From: a virus
Virus record (IMG/VR): IMGVR_UViG_3300031977_000676
Location: 1-31,982 of that record
Length of the DNA: 31,982 nt
Direction: 5' to 3' (one strand)
The notes under the pieces were generated by a model. That model did no database searches. It was not told the DNA's origin and saw only the letters and a list, made by a program, of their open reading frames with translations. Position numbers and translations under genes: made by a program. Below are positions 1 to 7,490 of the stretch, in pieces; positions within the stretch are counted from its first letter, which is position 1, and every line of letters begins with the position of its first letter.

Positions 1-154
1 AATCTTGAGGAAATTCCTCAGATACAGTTGCAACTGCAAGAATGTTTTTCATATTAGAGATTGTCTGAAGTGTATTACCACTTGAAACCTTTATCCCTTG
101 GTTTATTGTTGAGAAATTTTTAAAGATATCTCTCGTATCATTACTTATTTTCAT
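1..154 (-). CDS. 45: gp45-like DNA polymerase sliding clamp, N-terminal part (cut by window edge)
   Basis: Translating the minus strand from the ATG at 154 gives an open frame to the window edge beginning MKISNDTRDIFKNFSTINQG. This closely follows the start of the T4 gp45 clamp (MKLSKDTTALLKNFATINSG). The clamp is the trimeric processivity factor of the replisome and, in T4, the mobile activator of late transcription together with gp33 and gp55. Only about 51 codons are visible. The ATG overlaps the stop of the upstream gene (TGATG) and a strong AAGGAGG lies about ten bases upstream, which supports this start. The identification rests on N-terminal similarity recalled from T4; the remaining three quarters of the protein lie outside the window. 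Confidence 0.85.
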   Translation of the reverse strand, partial: MKISNDTRDIFKNFSTINQGIKVSSGNTLQTISNMKNILAVATVSEEFPQD

Positions 155-468
155 CACTTGTTAGCCTCCTTATTTGCTTTGTCGTGAACATGTAGCATGA
201 AAAGTGCATAGTGTAATACTTTAAGTATATCTGCACGATTCTTCCCATCTTTTTTTCCGTATCTTTGGGCATACTTTAGTATATTCCCGATACAAAATCC
301 TTCACCATGACCACTGTCAATTATAAATTCAGTGGACTGGTATTTGTTTAAACTATAATGTTGGTCATAGGTTTTATCAATATACTGAGAGAACTCCTTT
401 AAGAGTTCTCCCTCGTTATATTTGTAGTCTATCTTCTTAGACTTGTTAAATAAACCCATACTAGTCAT
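154..468 (-). CDS. DUF3310-like small phage protein
   Basis: 104 residues from the ATG at 468. A longer frame reaches 510 but would overlap the upstream gene by 50 bases. The 468 start gives an 8-base overlap and a second ATG lies at 459. The centre (FCIGNILKYAQRYGKKDGK, then a Leu/Ala-rich helix with HYALFMLHVH) matches the pattern of the DUF3310 family: a Gly-Asn-x-x-Lys-Tyr helix followed by a Lys/Gly turn and a second helix. That family is widespread in phages and is sometimes annotated as nucleotide-kinase-like; its biochemical role is not established. The gene sits between the AAA ATPase gene and the sliding clamp and is probably cotranscribed with both. Confidence 0.7.
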   Translation of the reverse strand: MTSMGLFNKSKKIDYKYNEGELLKEFSQYIDKTYDQHYSLNKYQSTEFIIDSGHGEGFCIGNILKYAQRYGKKDGKNRADILKVLHYALFMLHVHDKANKEANK

Positions 469-1711
469 TATACTCTGAAGACCCAGTTTCGTCAACTGGG
501 TTTTCTGCATTCAAGTCTACTCCAGCATCAATCTTGGAGTAGAGGTCGAGGATACTATTTCTAGTCTCTTCGTCAAATCTTGAAATACACATTGTTATTG
601 ACTTCAATTTGTCATTGAACATTCTGTATGCATTCACAATGTGAACCAGTCTTCTAGTAGTGATAACATCATCAATCGCACCTTCATAGTAGGTTTTTCT
701 GATTATGTCTGCCCAATCTACTAGTTTGACACAAAACTCTTCGTCAACTTCACCAGTTAACTCCATTTCTTTTTTAAGAATAGACCTTTCAGTTGTCACT
801 GGTGGGTATTCTTGTTGCATTGTGATTGCAAACCTTTCCAACATGGCTTCATTCATGATTTGAGTTCCTATGAACTTTCCATCATCAGAACCTTGTCCTT
901 TAGTGTTTGCAGTTGCAAGTATTGTGAAACCTTCTTTAGGTGAAACCCACTCACCAGTTTTCTTGATTAGGTATCCTTTACCTTCAAGAACTGATTGTAG
1001 ACACATAAGTTTGTTAGAACCTAAGTCAACTTCGTCAAGAAGTAACACGGCACCTTTTCTCATAGCTTTGATAACAGGGCCTTCTCTGAAGACGACATTA
1101 CCATTGACTAAAGTGTGACCACCCATTAGGTCGTCCTCATCAGTCTCGATTGTAATGTTAACTCTGAAGAGTTCTCTCTTCAATTGAGCACAAGTTTGTT
1201 CAATCATTAATGTTTTACCATTACCACTCAAACCAGTAACAAATACTGGAAAGAAGATTTTAGACTTGATTATGTTCTTGACATCTTTGAAGTGTCCAAA
1301 AGGAACATAGTTAGACATTTTCTCGGGAATGATTTTTACATTATCATTTATATTAACAGACTCAGTTGCAGCTGCAACAGGCATGTTTTGTGGAGCAACT
1401 GGTGGTGCAACTGCAACCACTTGAGGTGCTGACGTTACAGGAGGAACTACTGCAGATTCAGAATATCCACCGTTGTATCCACCGATAACTTGGGTAAGAT
1501 TAAAGACACCATTGTCTCTAAAATTGTACCTAGAAGATTTCACCCAATACGGGAATGTCCCAGTATTGTCAATTTCTTCTTTAGTAAAAACCGATTGATT
1601 CGGATACTTAGATTGCAATGCATCTAAGAATTCCTTCCTATCGGGTGTATAGTGAAACGGTTTTCCCATCACGTCAATCGATTCACTTCTATCGTAACTT
1701 CTTTTATCCAT
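461..1711 (-). CDS. cobS: CobS/MoxR-like AAA+ ATPase
   Basis: 416 residues. An N-terminal segment (about 15-75) looks like a small helical domain, followed by a Pro/Ala/Val-rich linker (about 88-116) and an AAA+ core. Visible motifs are Walker A GLSGNGKT (160-167), Walker B VLLLDEVD (222-229), a sensor-like ATANT (266-270) and an Arg-finger-like ERF (292-294). This is the MoxR/CobS clade, which is commonly annotated as cobaltochelatase subunit CobS in marine T4-like phages. CobS normally works with a VWA partner (CobT) and the large CobN subunit. A VWA partner is encoded at 2242-4605, but no CobN is present here, so a general remodelling ATPase role is as likely as cobalamin synthesis. The start is supported by AAGGAGA and by a consensus promoter at 1759-1788. 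Confidence 0.85.
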   Translation of the reverse strand: MDKRSYDRSESIDVMGKPFHYTPDRKEFLDALQSKYPNQSVFTKEEIDNTGTFPYWVKSSRYNFRDNGVFNLTQVIGGYNGGYSESAVVPPVTSAPQVVAVAPPVAPQNMPVAAATESVNINDNVKIIPEKMSNYVPFGHFKDVKNIIKSKIFFPVFVTGLSGNGKTLMIEQTCAQLKRELFRVNITIETDEDDLMGGHTLVNGNVVFREGPVIKAMRKGAVLLLDEVDLGSNKLMCLQSVLEGKGYLIKKTGEWVSPKEGFTILATANTKGQGSDDGKFIGTQIMNEAMLERFAITMQQEYPPVTTERSILKKEMELTGEVDEEFCVKLVDWADIIRKTYYEGAIDDVITTRRLVHIVNAYRMFNDKLKSITMCISRFDEETRNSILDLYSKIDAGVDLNAENPVDETGSSEYND

Positions 1712-1758
1712 ATAGTCTCCTTGGTTTTAAGTTATTAGTTAATTTTCTCATCTTGTAT

Positions 1759-1788
1759 AGTATACTAAAAAGTGAGACCCATTGTCAA
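1759..1788 (-). promoter_or_regulatory. Early-type sigma70 promoter for the AAA ATPase gene
   Basis: On the minus strand TTGACA (1788-1783) is followed by an 18-base spacer and TATACT (1764-1759). The -10 hexamer sits inside the perfect palindrome TAGTATACTA. Transcription would begin near 1752, giving a leader of about 40 bases with AAGGAGA before the ATG at 1711. It is almost the same sequence as the promoters at 4612-4641 and 4978-5007. Confidence 0.85.
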
Positions 1789-1796
1789 GTAGTTTA

Positions 1797-2042
1797 TCAC
1801 TTAATTGACTCAAATCTTGTTCCCATTTTTAGTTGTTGTTTTTCATTCAGTTCACCACCATTGTTGACCCAAATTCTAAAGGCAAAACACTCCTTCTCTT
1901 CACTTGCACACTCATTAACTAGTGGACAATTATATCTGACACAAGGCGAAGGCCCCACGTCCATAACTGCATCTGCAAATTTACTGTAATCCGTTTGGTG
2001 TGAAATGTAATATGCTTCGTCTACTCTTAAAGGGTCTCTCAT
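1797..2042 (-). CDS. Small four-cysteine protein, unknown function
   Basis: 81 residues with a compact cysteine cluster in the middle: CVRYNC, then CASEEKEC (spacings C-x4-C-x5-C-x6-C). Four cysteines this close suggest a zinc ribbon or an Fe-S site, although the spacing fits no family I recognise. The ATG at 2042 overlaps the stop of the 67-residue gene in an ATGA junction, so the two are translationally coupled. The gene lies between the VWA protein and the AAA ATPase genes and ends just before the ATPase gene's promoter. Function is not known. Confidence 0.7.
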   Translation of the reverse strand: MRDPLRVDEAYYISHQTDYSKFADAVMDVGPSPCVRYNCPLVNECASEEKECFAFRIWVNNGGELNEKQQLKMGTRFESIK

Positions 2043-2242
2043 TGTGTCTTCTCCATTATTGTTTTAAGTGTATACCTGTTATCCAGTAGTGTCACTTCAA
2101 AAGTGTCTTGGATATAATCGTGTTCCACGATATAAGGTGCTTCTTCTTTTCTCGATTGCAGTATCATTATCCTATTGGTTAAATCCCTGTAATCGTCTCT
2201 GCTTAAAATGAACGTTTCATTCATCATGTATTTTGCTTCCAT
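2039..2242 (-). CDS. Small hypothetical protein
   Basis: 67 residues, no recognised family. The ATG at 2242 shares its first base with the upstream gene's stop (TAATG), and the gene's own stop overlaps the next start (ATGA). It is therefore the middle link of a coupled chain VWA protein - 67 aa - 81 aa. Two more Met codons at residues 6 and 7 are alternative starts. The predicted content is a short beta/alpha mixture with RDDYRDLTNRIMILQ as its clearest helix. No membrane segment or signal peptide is visible. Confidence 0.6.
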   Translation of the reverse strand: MEAKYMMNETFILSRDDYRDLTNRIMILQSRKEEAPYIVEHDYIQDTFEVTLLDNRYTLKTIMEKTQ

Positions 2243-4605
2243 TATGCAATCTCCTTTATAAATTCGTTAGTCAAGAACCTTGAAGTGGTTTTTGATTTTT
2301 GGTTTCTTTTGAAGGCAGCCATTACCCTCACTTTTTTGGCATCAATAAACTCGTCTCCAAGTTCATCAGAACCTTCAGTGTTCATGTTCTTTGCATAAGT
2401 GATAAACAGTTTGTTATATCCTCTACACTTGAACACTTTACCTTCTTTTCTGATTTCTCTCCAAACCTCGTCATGACAGTAAGACCTTGAATCTTCTACA
2501 AATCCTAGAATGTTGTACAAGTCTCCTTTTTTACCTAGAACAAAGTATCCAGTAACAATCACACCACAAGTCTCTGATATCCATTCTAGAATGTTCTGAG
2601 TTGTTTCAAAACCTTCCCTTGAATAGTAATCACTCTTTTGTTTAAGTGGGAACACTTTGTTTGAATATGGGTCAATTAAGTCTCTAGACCTTGAAGTTCT
2701 CCATGCACCGTCACCGATAAATTCTTCTTGTTCTGCAATGTCTTTTCTCTCTTCTTCAGTCGCTCTTAAGAAGTCTGCAGAATGTGAAAACCCATCAGTG
2801 ATTATAGTCAAGATTGATTTCTCAACTTGATATCTTGCATTGAACTCAGGCAATAGAGTTCTAAGTGCAACAAGTGTTTGGTCAAGTGGAGTTCCACCGA
2901 GTCTATAGTTTTGAGGTCTGAAGTTAGTTTCTAAATCCCAGTAAGCACCGTCACTCTCAATTCCACCATACTCACCGAAGAACTCATTGTAAGAAACAAT
3001 AGCTTTCTCATAGTTTCTCCATGAAATTTTTTGAGAGAAGTAGTTTGCATACATGCAACCAACATAAGTCATCATTTCTTTGAATTGTCTGTTACTCATT
3101 TCATTAGAGAAGATTTCAATAAGTCTTCCGTCATGTCTCTGATATCCATATTCGTCTGTCTCACCACTAGCATATCCATCAGAGAAAAGATACACTCTGT
3201 AAGGAATGTTTGTTTTTCTACAGAACTCTGCAAGTATTATTGATTGTTCTAAAAGGTCTACAACCTCATCAGCAATTGAACCACTCCAATCAAGAAGAAC
3301 ATTCAATCCGTGGTTTTCACCCTCGGGAAGATACATAGCTCTTTTGAAAATGTCATCAACAATTTGATATTTTGCAAGTCTATTCATATCTAACTTACCA
3401 GTTTTACCACTGAAAGCTTTCTTAGAAACTTTTGCAGTTTGTTTCATCTCAAATTCTTTTGCCATATGAGCAATAATTTTTTTGTTCTTTTGTTCTAGTT
3501 TCTTTGCAGTATAGACACCTCTTCCATAATTCTTTTCAAGTTTCTCTGCAGTGTAGTAACTAGAATCAGAAACATATTCTTTCCAGTCTTTAAGAACTTG
3601 TTTGAAAGGAATCACAACGTCATGCATATCATTTTCTGCAAACACTTTTCTTAGATTGATTGTAGATTTGATTGTGTTCTCATCTGAAAGAAATTGGTTT
3701 TCACCGTTATGTGCAGCGTGTTCAGTGATTGATTCCCTTGCACCGTCTTGGTTGTCATGGAATCCTTGTCCACCTTCTTTACCACCAGTAGACTTAACTT
3801 GATTGTCTGATTCGTCAATGTCTTCTTCTTGTTCAGCATTTTCCTCTTCAGTCTCACCAGTATCAGTGTTTAACTCGGGAAGTGAATCCTCTTCTGCATC
3901 GTCTTCGTCTGAATCTCCACCGTCTGAAGATTCTTTAGATTCATTCTCAAATTCTTCTATTTCTGATTCGTCTCCGTCTTCGTCTTCTTCTTCGTCACCA
4001 ATGTCAAACATTTGAGGAACTAACATTTCGTCATCTTCAGTTCTTGTCTCATTCTCTTTAGACCACTCATAGATTGCAGTTGCACATTCAACAACGTCTT
4101 CCCAAGTCTTACATGCTTCTGACATATCTAAGAAACCTTGTTCAACTGTATTGAATTGAAGACCAAGTCTTGAACCGACTTTAGTTTGTAAATTAATTTT
4201 GTCAATCAATGAAAGTGTTGAAAGGTCTCTACCTTTTAACTGGAAAAAATCCATTTCCATTAACTCATTGTATGCAGTGTAGAATGATTTCCTTAATCCT
4301 TGGAATTTGTTTTTGATTGCTTTCTCAATCCTAACGTCTTCAACAACATTAAGATATCCTTTAAGTGTTCTATTCATTTCTAATGCAGAGTGAAGACCCT
4401 CGTAAGGTGTATTCAATGCATGTCCAACTTCATGTCCCATGAATAGGTCATAAAGTTCTGCAGAAATATCTTCTTTAAAGATAGGACAAGCAAGTATCCT
4501 ATTCTTTACATCAAAATATGCAGTGTCAATTTTCTTGTGAACAATGGTAATGTTCTCAGTAGCCATTAGTTTAGCAAGTATGTCTTTTTCGTTTCTTTTT
4601 GTCAT
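2242..4605 (-). CDS. cobT: CobT-like VWA protein with an N-terminal HExxH metalloprotease-like domain
   Basis: 787 residues. The N-terminal domain has HEVGH (58-62) followed about 27 residues later by NVVEDVRIE (86-94), the layout of a zinc metallopeptidase site with a downstream acidic ligand. A very acidic low-complexity linker follows (about 202-267). The C-terminal half is a von Willebrand A domain with an intact MIDAS motif DWSGS (439-443) and later GGTPLDQTL and ITDGFSHS. CobT proteins carry acidic linkers and C-terminal VWA domains and partner with CobS-type ATPases, and the ATPase is encoded just downstream. The HExxH motif means the product may act on proteins rather than in cobalt insertion. 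No ribosome binding site is visible; the ATG is six bases from the -10 box of the promoter at 4612-4641, which predicts a leaderless message. Confidence 0.85.
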   Translation of the reverse strand: MTKRNEKDILAKLMATENITIVHKKIDTAYFDVKNRILACPIFKEDISAELYDLFMGHEVGHALNTPYEGLHSALEMNRTLKGYLNVVEDVRIEKAIKNKFQGLRKSFYTAYNELMEMDFFQLKGRDLSTLSLIDKINLQTKVGSRLGLQFNTVEQGFLDMSEACKTWEDVVECATAIYEWSKENETRTEDDEMLVPQMFDIGDEEEDEDGDESEIEEFENESKESSDGGDSDEDDAEEDSLPELNTDTGETEEENAEQEEDIDESDNQVKSTGGKEGGQGFHDNQDGARESITEHAAHNGENQFLSDENTIKSTINLRKVFAENDMHDVVIPFKQVLKDWKEYVSDSSYYTAEKLEKNYGRGVYTAKKLEQKNKKIIAHMAKEFEMKQTAKVSKKAFSGKTGKLDMNRLAKYQIVDDIFKRAMYLPEGENHGLNVLLDWSGSIADEVVDLLEQSIILAEFCRKTNIPYRVYLFSDGYASGETDEYGYQRHDGRLIEIFSNEMSNRQFKEMMTYVGCMYANYFSQKISWRNYEKAIVSYNEFFGEYGGIESDGAYWDLETNFRPQNYRLGGTPLDQTLVALRTLLPEFNARYQVEKSILTIITDGFSHSADFLRATEEERKDIAEQEEFIGDGAWRTSRSRDLIDPYSNKVFPLKQKSDYYSREGFETTQNILEWISETCGVIVTGYFVLGKKGDLYNILGFVEDSRSYCHDEVWREIRKEGKVFKCRGYNKLFITYAKNMNTEGSDELGDEFIDAKKVRVMAAFKRNQKSKTTSRFLTNEFIKEIA

Positions 4606-4611
4606 GTTTAT

Positions 4612-4641
4612 AGTATACTAAAAAGTGAAGGTCATTGTCAA
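4612..4641 (-). promoter_or_regulatory. Early-type sigma70 promoter, six bases from the VWA-protein ATG
   Basis: Minus-strand TTGACA (4641-4636), an 18-base spacer and TATACT (4617-4612) within TAGTATACTA. Only ATAAAC separates the -10 box from the ATG at 4605, so the first transcribed base should be at or next to the start codon. The spacer shares the TCACTTTTT core with the two sister promoters. Confidence 0.85.
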
Positions 4642-4644
4642 GTT

Positions 4645-4950
4645 TTATTGTGATTTAATTGCATCTCTAATTTCAGCTGCAAATTGCCAACCATTTAAAT
4701 CACCACCACATTCGATACCAAACTCTGTTGAATCGATAACTAATTTGTAGTATTTTGAACCACTGATTAACTCTAATTTTTGAGGGGGGTCTAGTGACAT
4801 ATCCATTTTGTGGGTAATCCAATATTTTTGATATTGGTTTTTGACTGGAGTTGTTCTCCAACCTAATCCATGGAAATAGTTTAAGATTTTTGAGGGGTCG
4901 AGTGTTCCTTCTTTACCTTTAGGAACTCGTAATATTGGGTTAAATGTCAT
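4645..4950 (-). CDS. Hypothetical early protein
   Basis: 101 residues from the ATG at 4950. A longer open frame reaches 5007, but that start would lie in the -35 box of the promoter at 4978-5007. The 4950 ATG has a strong AAGGAGA just upstream, so it is preferred. The product looks like a small soluble alpha/beta protein (FNPILRVPKGKEG near the N-terminus, a CGGDLNGWQFAAEIRDAI helix at the C-terminus). I recognise no family. It is the first gene of the left-hand early block and has its own promoter. Confidence 0.65.
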   Translation of the reverse strand: MTFNPILRVPKGKEGTLDPSKILNYFHGLGWRTTPVKNQYQKYWITHKMDMSLDPPQKLELISGSKYYKLVIDSTEFGIECGGDLNGWQFAAEIRDAIKSQ

Positions 4951-4977
4951 AATTCTCCTTTTTTCTTTTACTCTATT

Positions 4978-5007
4978 AGTATACGAAAAAGTGAGGGTCA
5001 TTGTCAA
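4978..5007 (-). promoter_or_regulatory. Early-type sigma70 promoter for the 101-residue gene
   Basis: Minus-strand TTGACA (5007-5002), an 18-base spacer and TATACT (4983-4978). Transcription should start near 4971, leaving a leader of about 20 bases that carries AAGGAGA before the ATG at 4950. It differs from its two sisters at only a few spacer and flank positions. Confidence 0.85.
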
Positions 5008-5025
5008 CCCTTGAGAAGAATTATT

Positions 5026-5676
5026 TTATGAGGAATCTCTTAAAGAATGGTGGTTTAAATCGAGGTTTTTTGTTCTTTCGTCTGTAATTATACGGTTCTT
5101 ATCACTACTATACCATTGTGATATAGTGTACCTAGCACCTCTTCTGACGGGGTATACACCGTGTTCTAGGTCTATTCCTCTGAATGCTATGCCTGTACCC
5201 CTTATAGGAGTCATTATTTGACCTGCTGGCCCTTCATTTGGGAAGTAAGTTTCACCACCTTTATAGGATTCATGACCATTTATATAGAGAATTACAGTCC
5301 ATTCTCTACTTGTTTCGTCTATAAGTCCTTCTCTTATATCAACGTCTGATACTGAGTCATTATGTGGTGTTTGAACACCACCGATAGGCCATTCATTTAT
5401 TGCACACATTTCGGGATACACTCTTAAACCCGAGTGTTTATATATTTCTGAAATAACGTCAAATGCTAATCTGTTAAAGATATCTCGAATCCATTGGGTG
5501 TGGATATGCAATATGTTTATTGCAGTGTAATCCGACCCGTCTCCTATGGTTTTAAGATGCTCGTGAGTCTTGAACCACTGAATCAGTTCCTTCGACTCCT
5601 GTTCCGTTATCAGATTCGGAAGAATCAGCACGTTCTCGTTCTTGTATAGCTCTGGCGAATGCAATTCTTGTTTCAT
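5026..5676 (-). CDS. 2OG-Fe(II) dioxygenase
   Basis: 216 residues from the ATG at 5676 (a TTG six bases further upstream is less likely). The double-stranded beta-helix iron site is visible: H105 and D107 in TPHNDS, the distal H172 in DLEHGVYPV and the 2-oxoglutarate-binding R182 in RRGARYTISQW. These residues are typical of the prolyl-4-hydroxylase-like superfamily; the substrate cannot be told. The first 41 codons or so lie inside the 3' end of the deformylase gene in another frame, an overlap of 125 bases. The N-terminal sequence encoded there (NVLILPNLITEQESKELIQW) is what this family normally has, so the overlap looks genuine. It is the last gene of the late unit that begins at 7491. Confidence 0.85.
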   Translation of the reverse strand: MKQELHSPELYKNENVLILPNLITEQESKELIQWFKTHEHLKTIGDGSDYTAINILHIHTQWIRDIFNRLAFDVISEIYKHSGLRVYPEMCAINEWPIGGVQTPHNDSVSDVDIREGLIDETSREWTVILYINGHESYKGGETYFPNEGPAGQIMTPIRGTGIAFRGIDLEHGVYPVRRGARYTISQWYSSDKNRIITDERTKNLDLNHHSLRDSS

Positions 5677-6178
5677 AATCAATTCTCTTTTTTCTCTCTT
5701 TAGGTCTTGCTTTTAAAGCACGTTCCAGTTTGAGTCTAGATGCACGTTGTAGGAATAGTATTCCATTTAAATGGTCACATTCATGTTGAACACACCTTGC
5801 ACCTAAACCAGTTAAGTGTATTACGTGTTCTTCACCTTGTGCATCTTGATATTTAAGTTCTATCTCTTTTGACCTTTTTATCATTAGATAAAGGTCGGGA
5901 AAAGATAAACAACCCTCTTTCATTAATTCTGTTTCTTGAGATACTTTAGTAATCTCGGGATTGAAAAATGCTTTAGTTCCACTGTCTGCAGTTCTCATTA
6001 CAAAAACTCTGTAGTTTAATCCAACTTGATTTGCAGATAAACCTATCCCACCATATTGTTCCATTGCAGCTGCAAGGTTGAATTCTATCTCTTCGGGGTC
6101 TTCGGGTGGTTTATCAAAGTCAAATTCGGGTGGTGGTGTGCGTAAGACCTTTGAGGCCTCTTCTATCAATTCTAACAT
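5552..6178 (-). CDS. def: Peptide deformylase
   Basis: 208 residues with all three deformylase motifs: GIGLSANQVG (44-53), EGCLS (88-92, metal ligand C90) and QHECDHLNG (131-139, ligands H132 and H136, catalytic E133). It would remove the formyl group from nascent proteins. Phage deformylases are well known in marine T4-like viruses and are thought to help processing of virus or organelle-like proteins. The catalytic domain ends near residue 160; a charged helix and a Ser/Asp/Gly-rich tail of about 45 residues follow, and most of this tail is encoded by DNA that also codes for the oxygenase N-terminus. The ATG overlaps the preceding stop (TAATG). Confidence 0.93.
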   Translation of the reverse strand: MLELIEEASKVLRTPPPEFDFDKPPEDPEEIEFNLAAAMEQYGGIGLSANQVGLNYRVFVMRTADSGTKAFFNPEITKVSQETELMKEGCLSFPDLYLMIKRSKEIELKYQDAQGEEHVIHLTGLGARCVQHECDHLNGILFLQRASRLKLERALKARPKERKKRIDYETRIAFARAIQERERADSSESDNGTGVEGTDSVVQDSRAS

Positions 6179-7485
6179 TATTTAAAGTTCACCTCAGTTT
6201 TTACTTTCACGTCTACATCTAATTCAAAAACTTTCATAGCTTCTGATACAGATTCATTTATTAACTTTTTAGCACTTTCTGCTAACTCTGTAATTTTATT
6301 TATAAACCAATTCCACAATGCAGTTAGTTTACCTTTTATCCAGTTCCATATGTCTTTGAGTTTGTCTACGAATTTGTTCTCTGAGATTACACCTTCATTT
6401 AATTGATTTTTTACTTGTTCTACTTGTTCATTTGCAGATTTTTTAAGTTCACCATGTTTGTCTAATAGTGCATCTGCTGATACTCTAATTGCTTGATAGA
6501 AATTATAACCTGCTTTTTTATTGTCTTTTTTATAAGAGTTGGATTTTAAATCTGCACGCATGGACATTTTCTTTGCAGTTGCAGAGGCAAACTTTCTATC
6601 AATCTTTAGTTGTTTGATTCTATCCATTCTGTAATCCCAAACCACCATATGTGTTGCAATACCACTAGTGTCACCACTTCCTTGTTTCATTGCATTACCA
6701 CCAAACTTTTCAAAACCAGTCATAGCTTCATATGCGAATGCACCACCGACTTCGGGATTATTAAATGCCTTTGAAAATAATTTATTGATATCACCTTTTA
6801 ATTTTTCTTGTTTTTCAACAATCTTTTTAGCTTCTGCATTACCACTTTCGATTGCTTGTTCGGGTGTCATTTTTTTAAGATTACCAGCATTAACTTCTGC
6901 ACCAACTGTTCTAGTGTTGTCTACAAAAACGTCTACTGCATCTACTAATTGATTCTTTAAGTCTTCACTTGTTTTGACCATTTGTAATGCAGATAATACA
7001 GTTGCTTTAGCTTCTGCTTTTTTACCCGACATTAGTTGTGCTTTCGGGCCTTTGACTGAAGAAGGATAACCACCAATAATTATATCTGCCTTTGAAGTGT
7101 CAATACCTTTACCAGTGGTTTCTTTCCAAAATGAACTTAGTCCTTTTTTACTTTGACCAGCACCTGCGTCATGTTTACCACTTGGGAGTTTTGCATTACA
7201 TACTTGTGCGAAATCATAAAGAATATCCATTTTCTCTTCTGTTGATTTTACTTTATGTGTTGCAAATAATTTATTTGGTGTTTTAAGGAAACCAGTGACA
7301 TACTCGTCTTTGGTCATTTTCTCTATGAACTTGTCCTTTGGTAATTTTGCATTTTGAAGACATGCAACTATAACACCTTCGAACTTCGTTGAGGCGTCTG
7401 TTCCCTCACTAAGTGTAGGTGTATACTTAGGTAATTCTAGTTTGACTCCCTCTATTGGATTAGTGACTTCTGAGAATGATTTCAT
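6178..7485 (-). CDS. Late 435-residue protein, possible nuclease-like core with a Trp-rich amphipathic tail
   Basis: I place the start at the ATG at 7485 (MKSFSEVTNPIEG), not at the longer frame opening at 7599, because the late promoter TATAAATA lies five bases upstream and the longer start would be inside gp46. Residues E36 (KFEGVIV), D134 (KADIIIGG) and S143-V144-K145, followed by KAQLMSGKKAE, resemble the spacing of a PD-(D/E)xK nuclease fold. This is a guess from pattern only. The C-terminal part (about 371-415) is a long amphipathic helix rich in Trp (DIWNWIKGKLTALWNWF), which could bind membrane or a virion partner. Late expression suggests a virion or lysis-stage protein. Confidence 0.75.
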   Translation of the reverse strand: MKSFSEVTNPIEGVKLELPKYTPTLSEGTDASTKFEGVIVACLQNAKLPKDKFIEKMTKDEYVTGFLKTPNKLFATHKVKSTEEKMDILYDFAQVCNAKLPSGKHDAGAGQSKKGLSSFWKETTGKGIDTSKADIIIGGYPSSVKGPKAQLMSGKKAEAKATVLSALQMVKTSEDLKNQLVDAVDVFVDNTRTVGAEVNAGNLKKMTPEQAIESGNAEAKKIVEKQEKLKGDINKLFSKAFNNPEVGGAFAYEAMTGFEKFGGNAMKQGSGDTSGIATHMVVWDYRMDRIKQLKIDRKFASATAKKMSMRADLKSNSYKKDNKKAGYNFYQAIRVSADALLDKHGELKKSANEQVEQVKNQLNEGVISENKFVDKLKDIWNWIKGKLTALWNWFINKITELAESAKKLINESVSEAMKVFELDVDVKVKTEVNFK

Positions 7486-7490
7486 ATTAC

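Noticed and set aside
1368-1382. TTGCAGCTGCAA palindrome, repeated near 6063 and 25396
   Set aside because: It falls in Val-Ala-Ala or Leu-Ala-Ala codons in all three places and follows from the phage's preference for GCA and GCT Ala codons.
3803-4015. Plus-strand Ser-rich open frame of about 70 codons
   Set aside because: It is the mirror of the acidic Glu/Asp linker of the VWA protein (GAA/GAT codons read as TTC/ATC/TCT on the other strand). No ribosome site or promoter serves it.
6297-6304. TATAAATA box inside the 435-residue gene
   Set aside because: It encodes part of a Phe-Ile-Asn-Lys stretch in AT-rich coding sequence and is about 120 bases from the next start. It is probably chance.
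5008-7490. Reading the deformylase-oxygenase overlap as a pseudogene
   Set aside because: Both frames keep full catalytic motifs and plausible ends, so neither gene looks broken.
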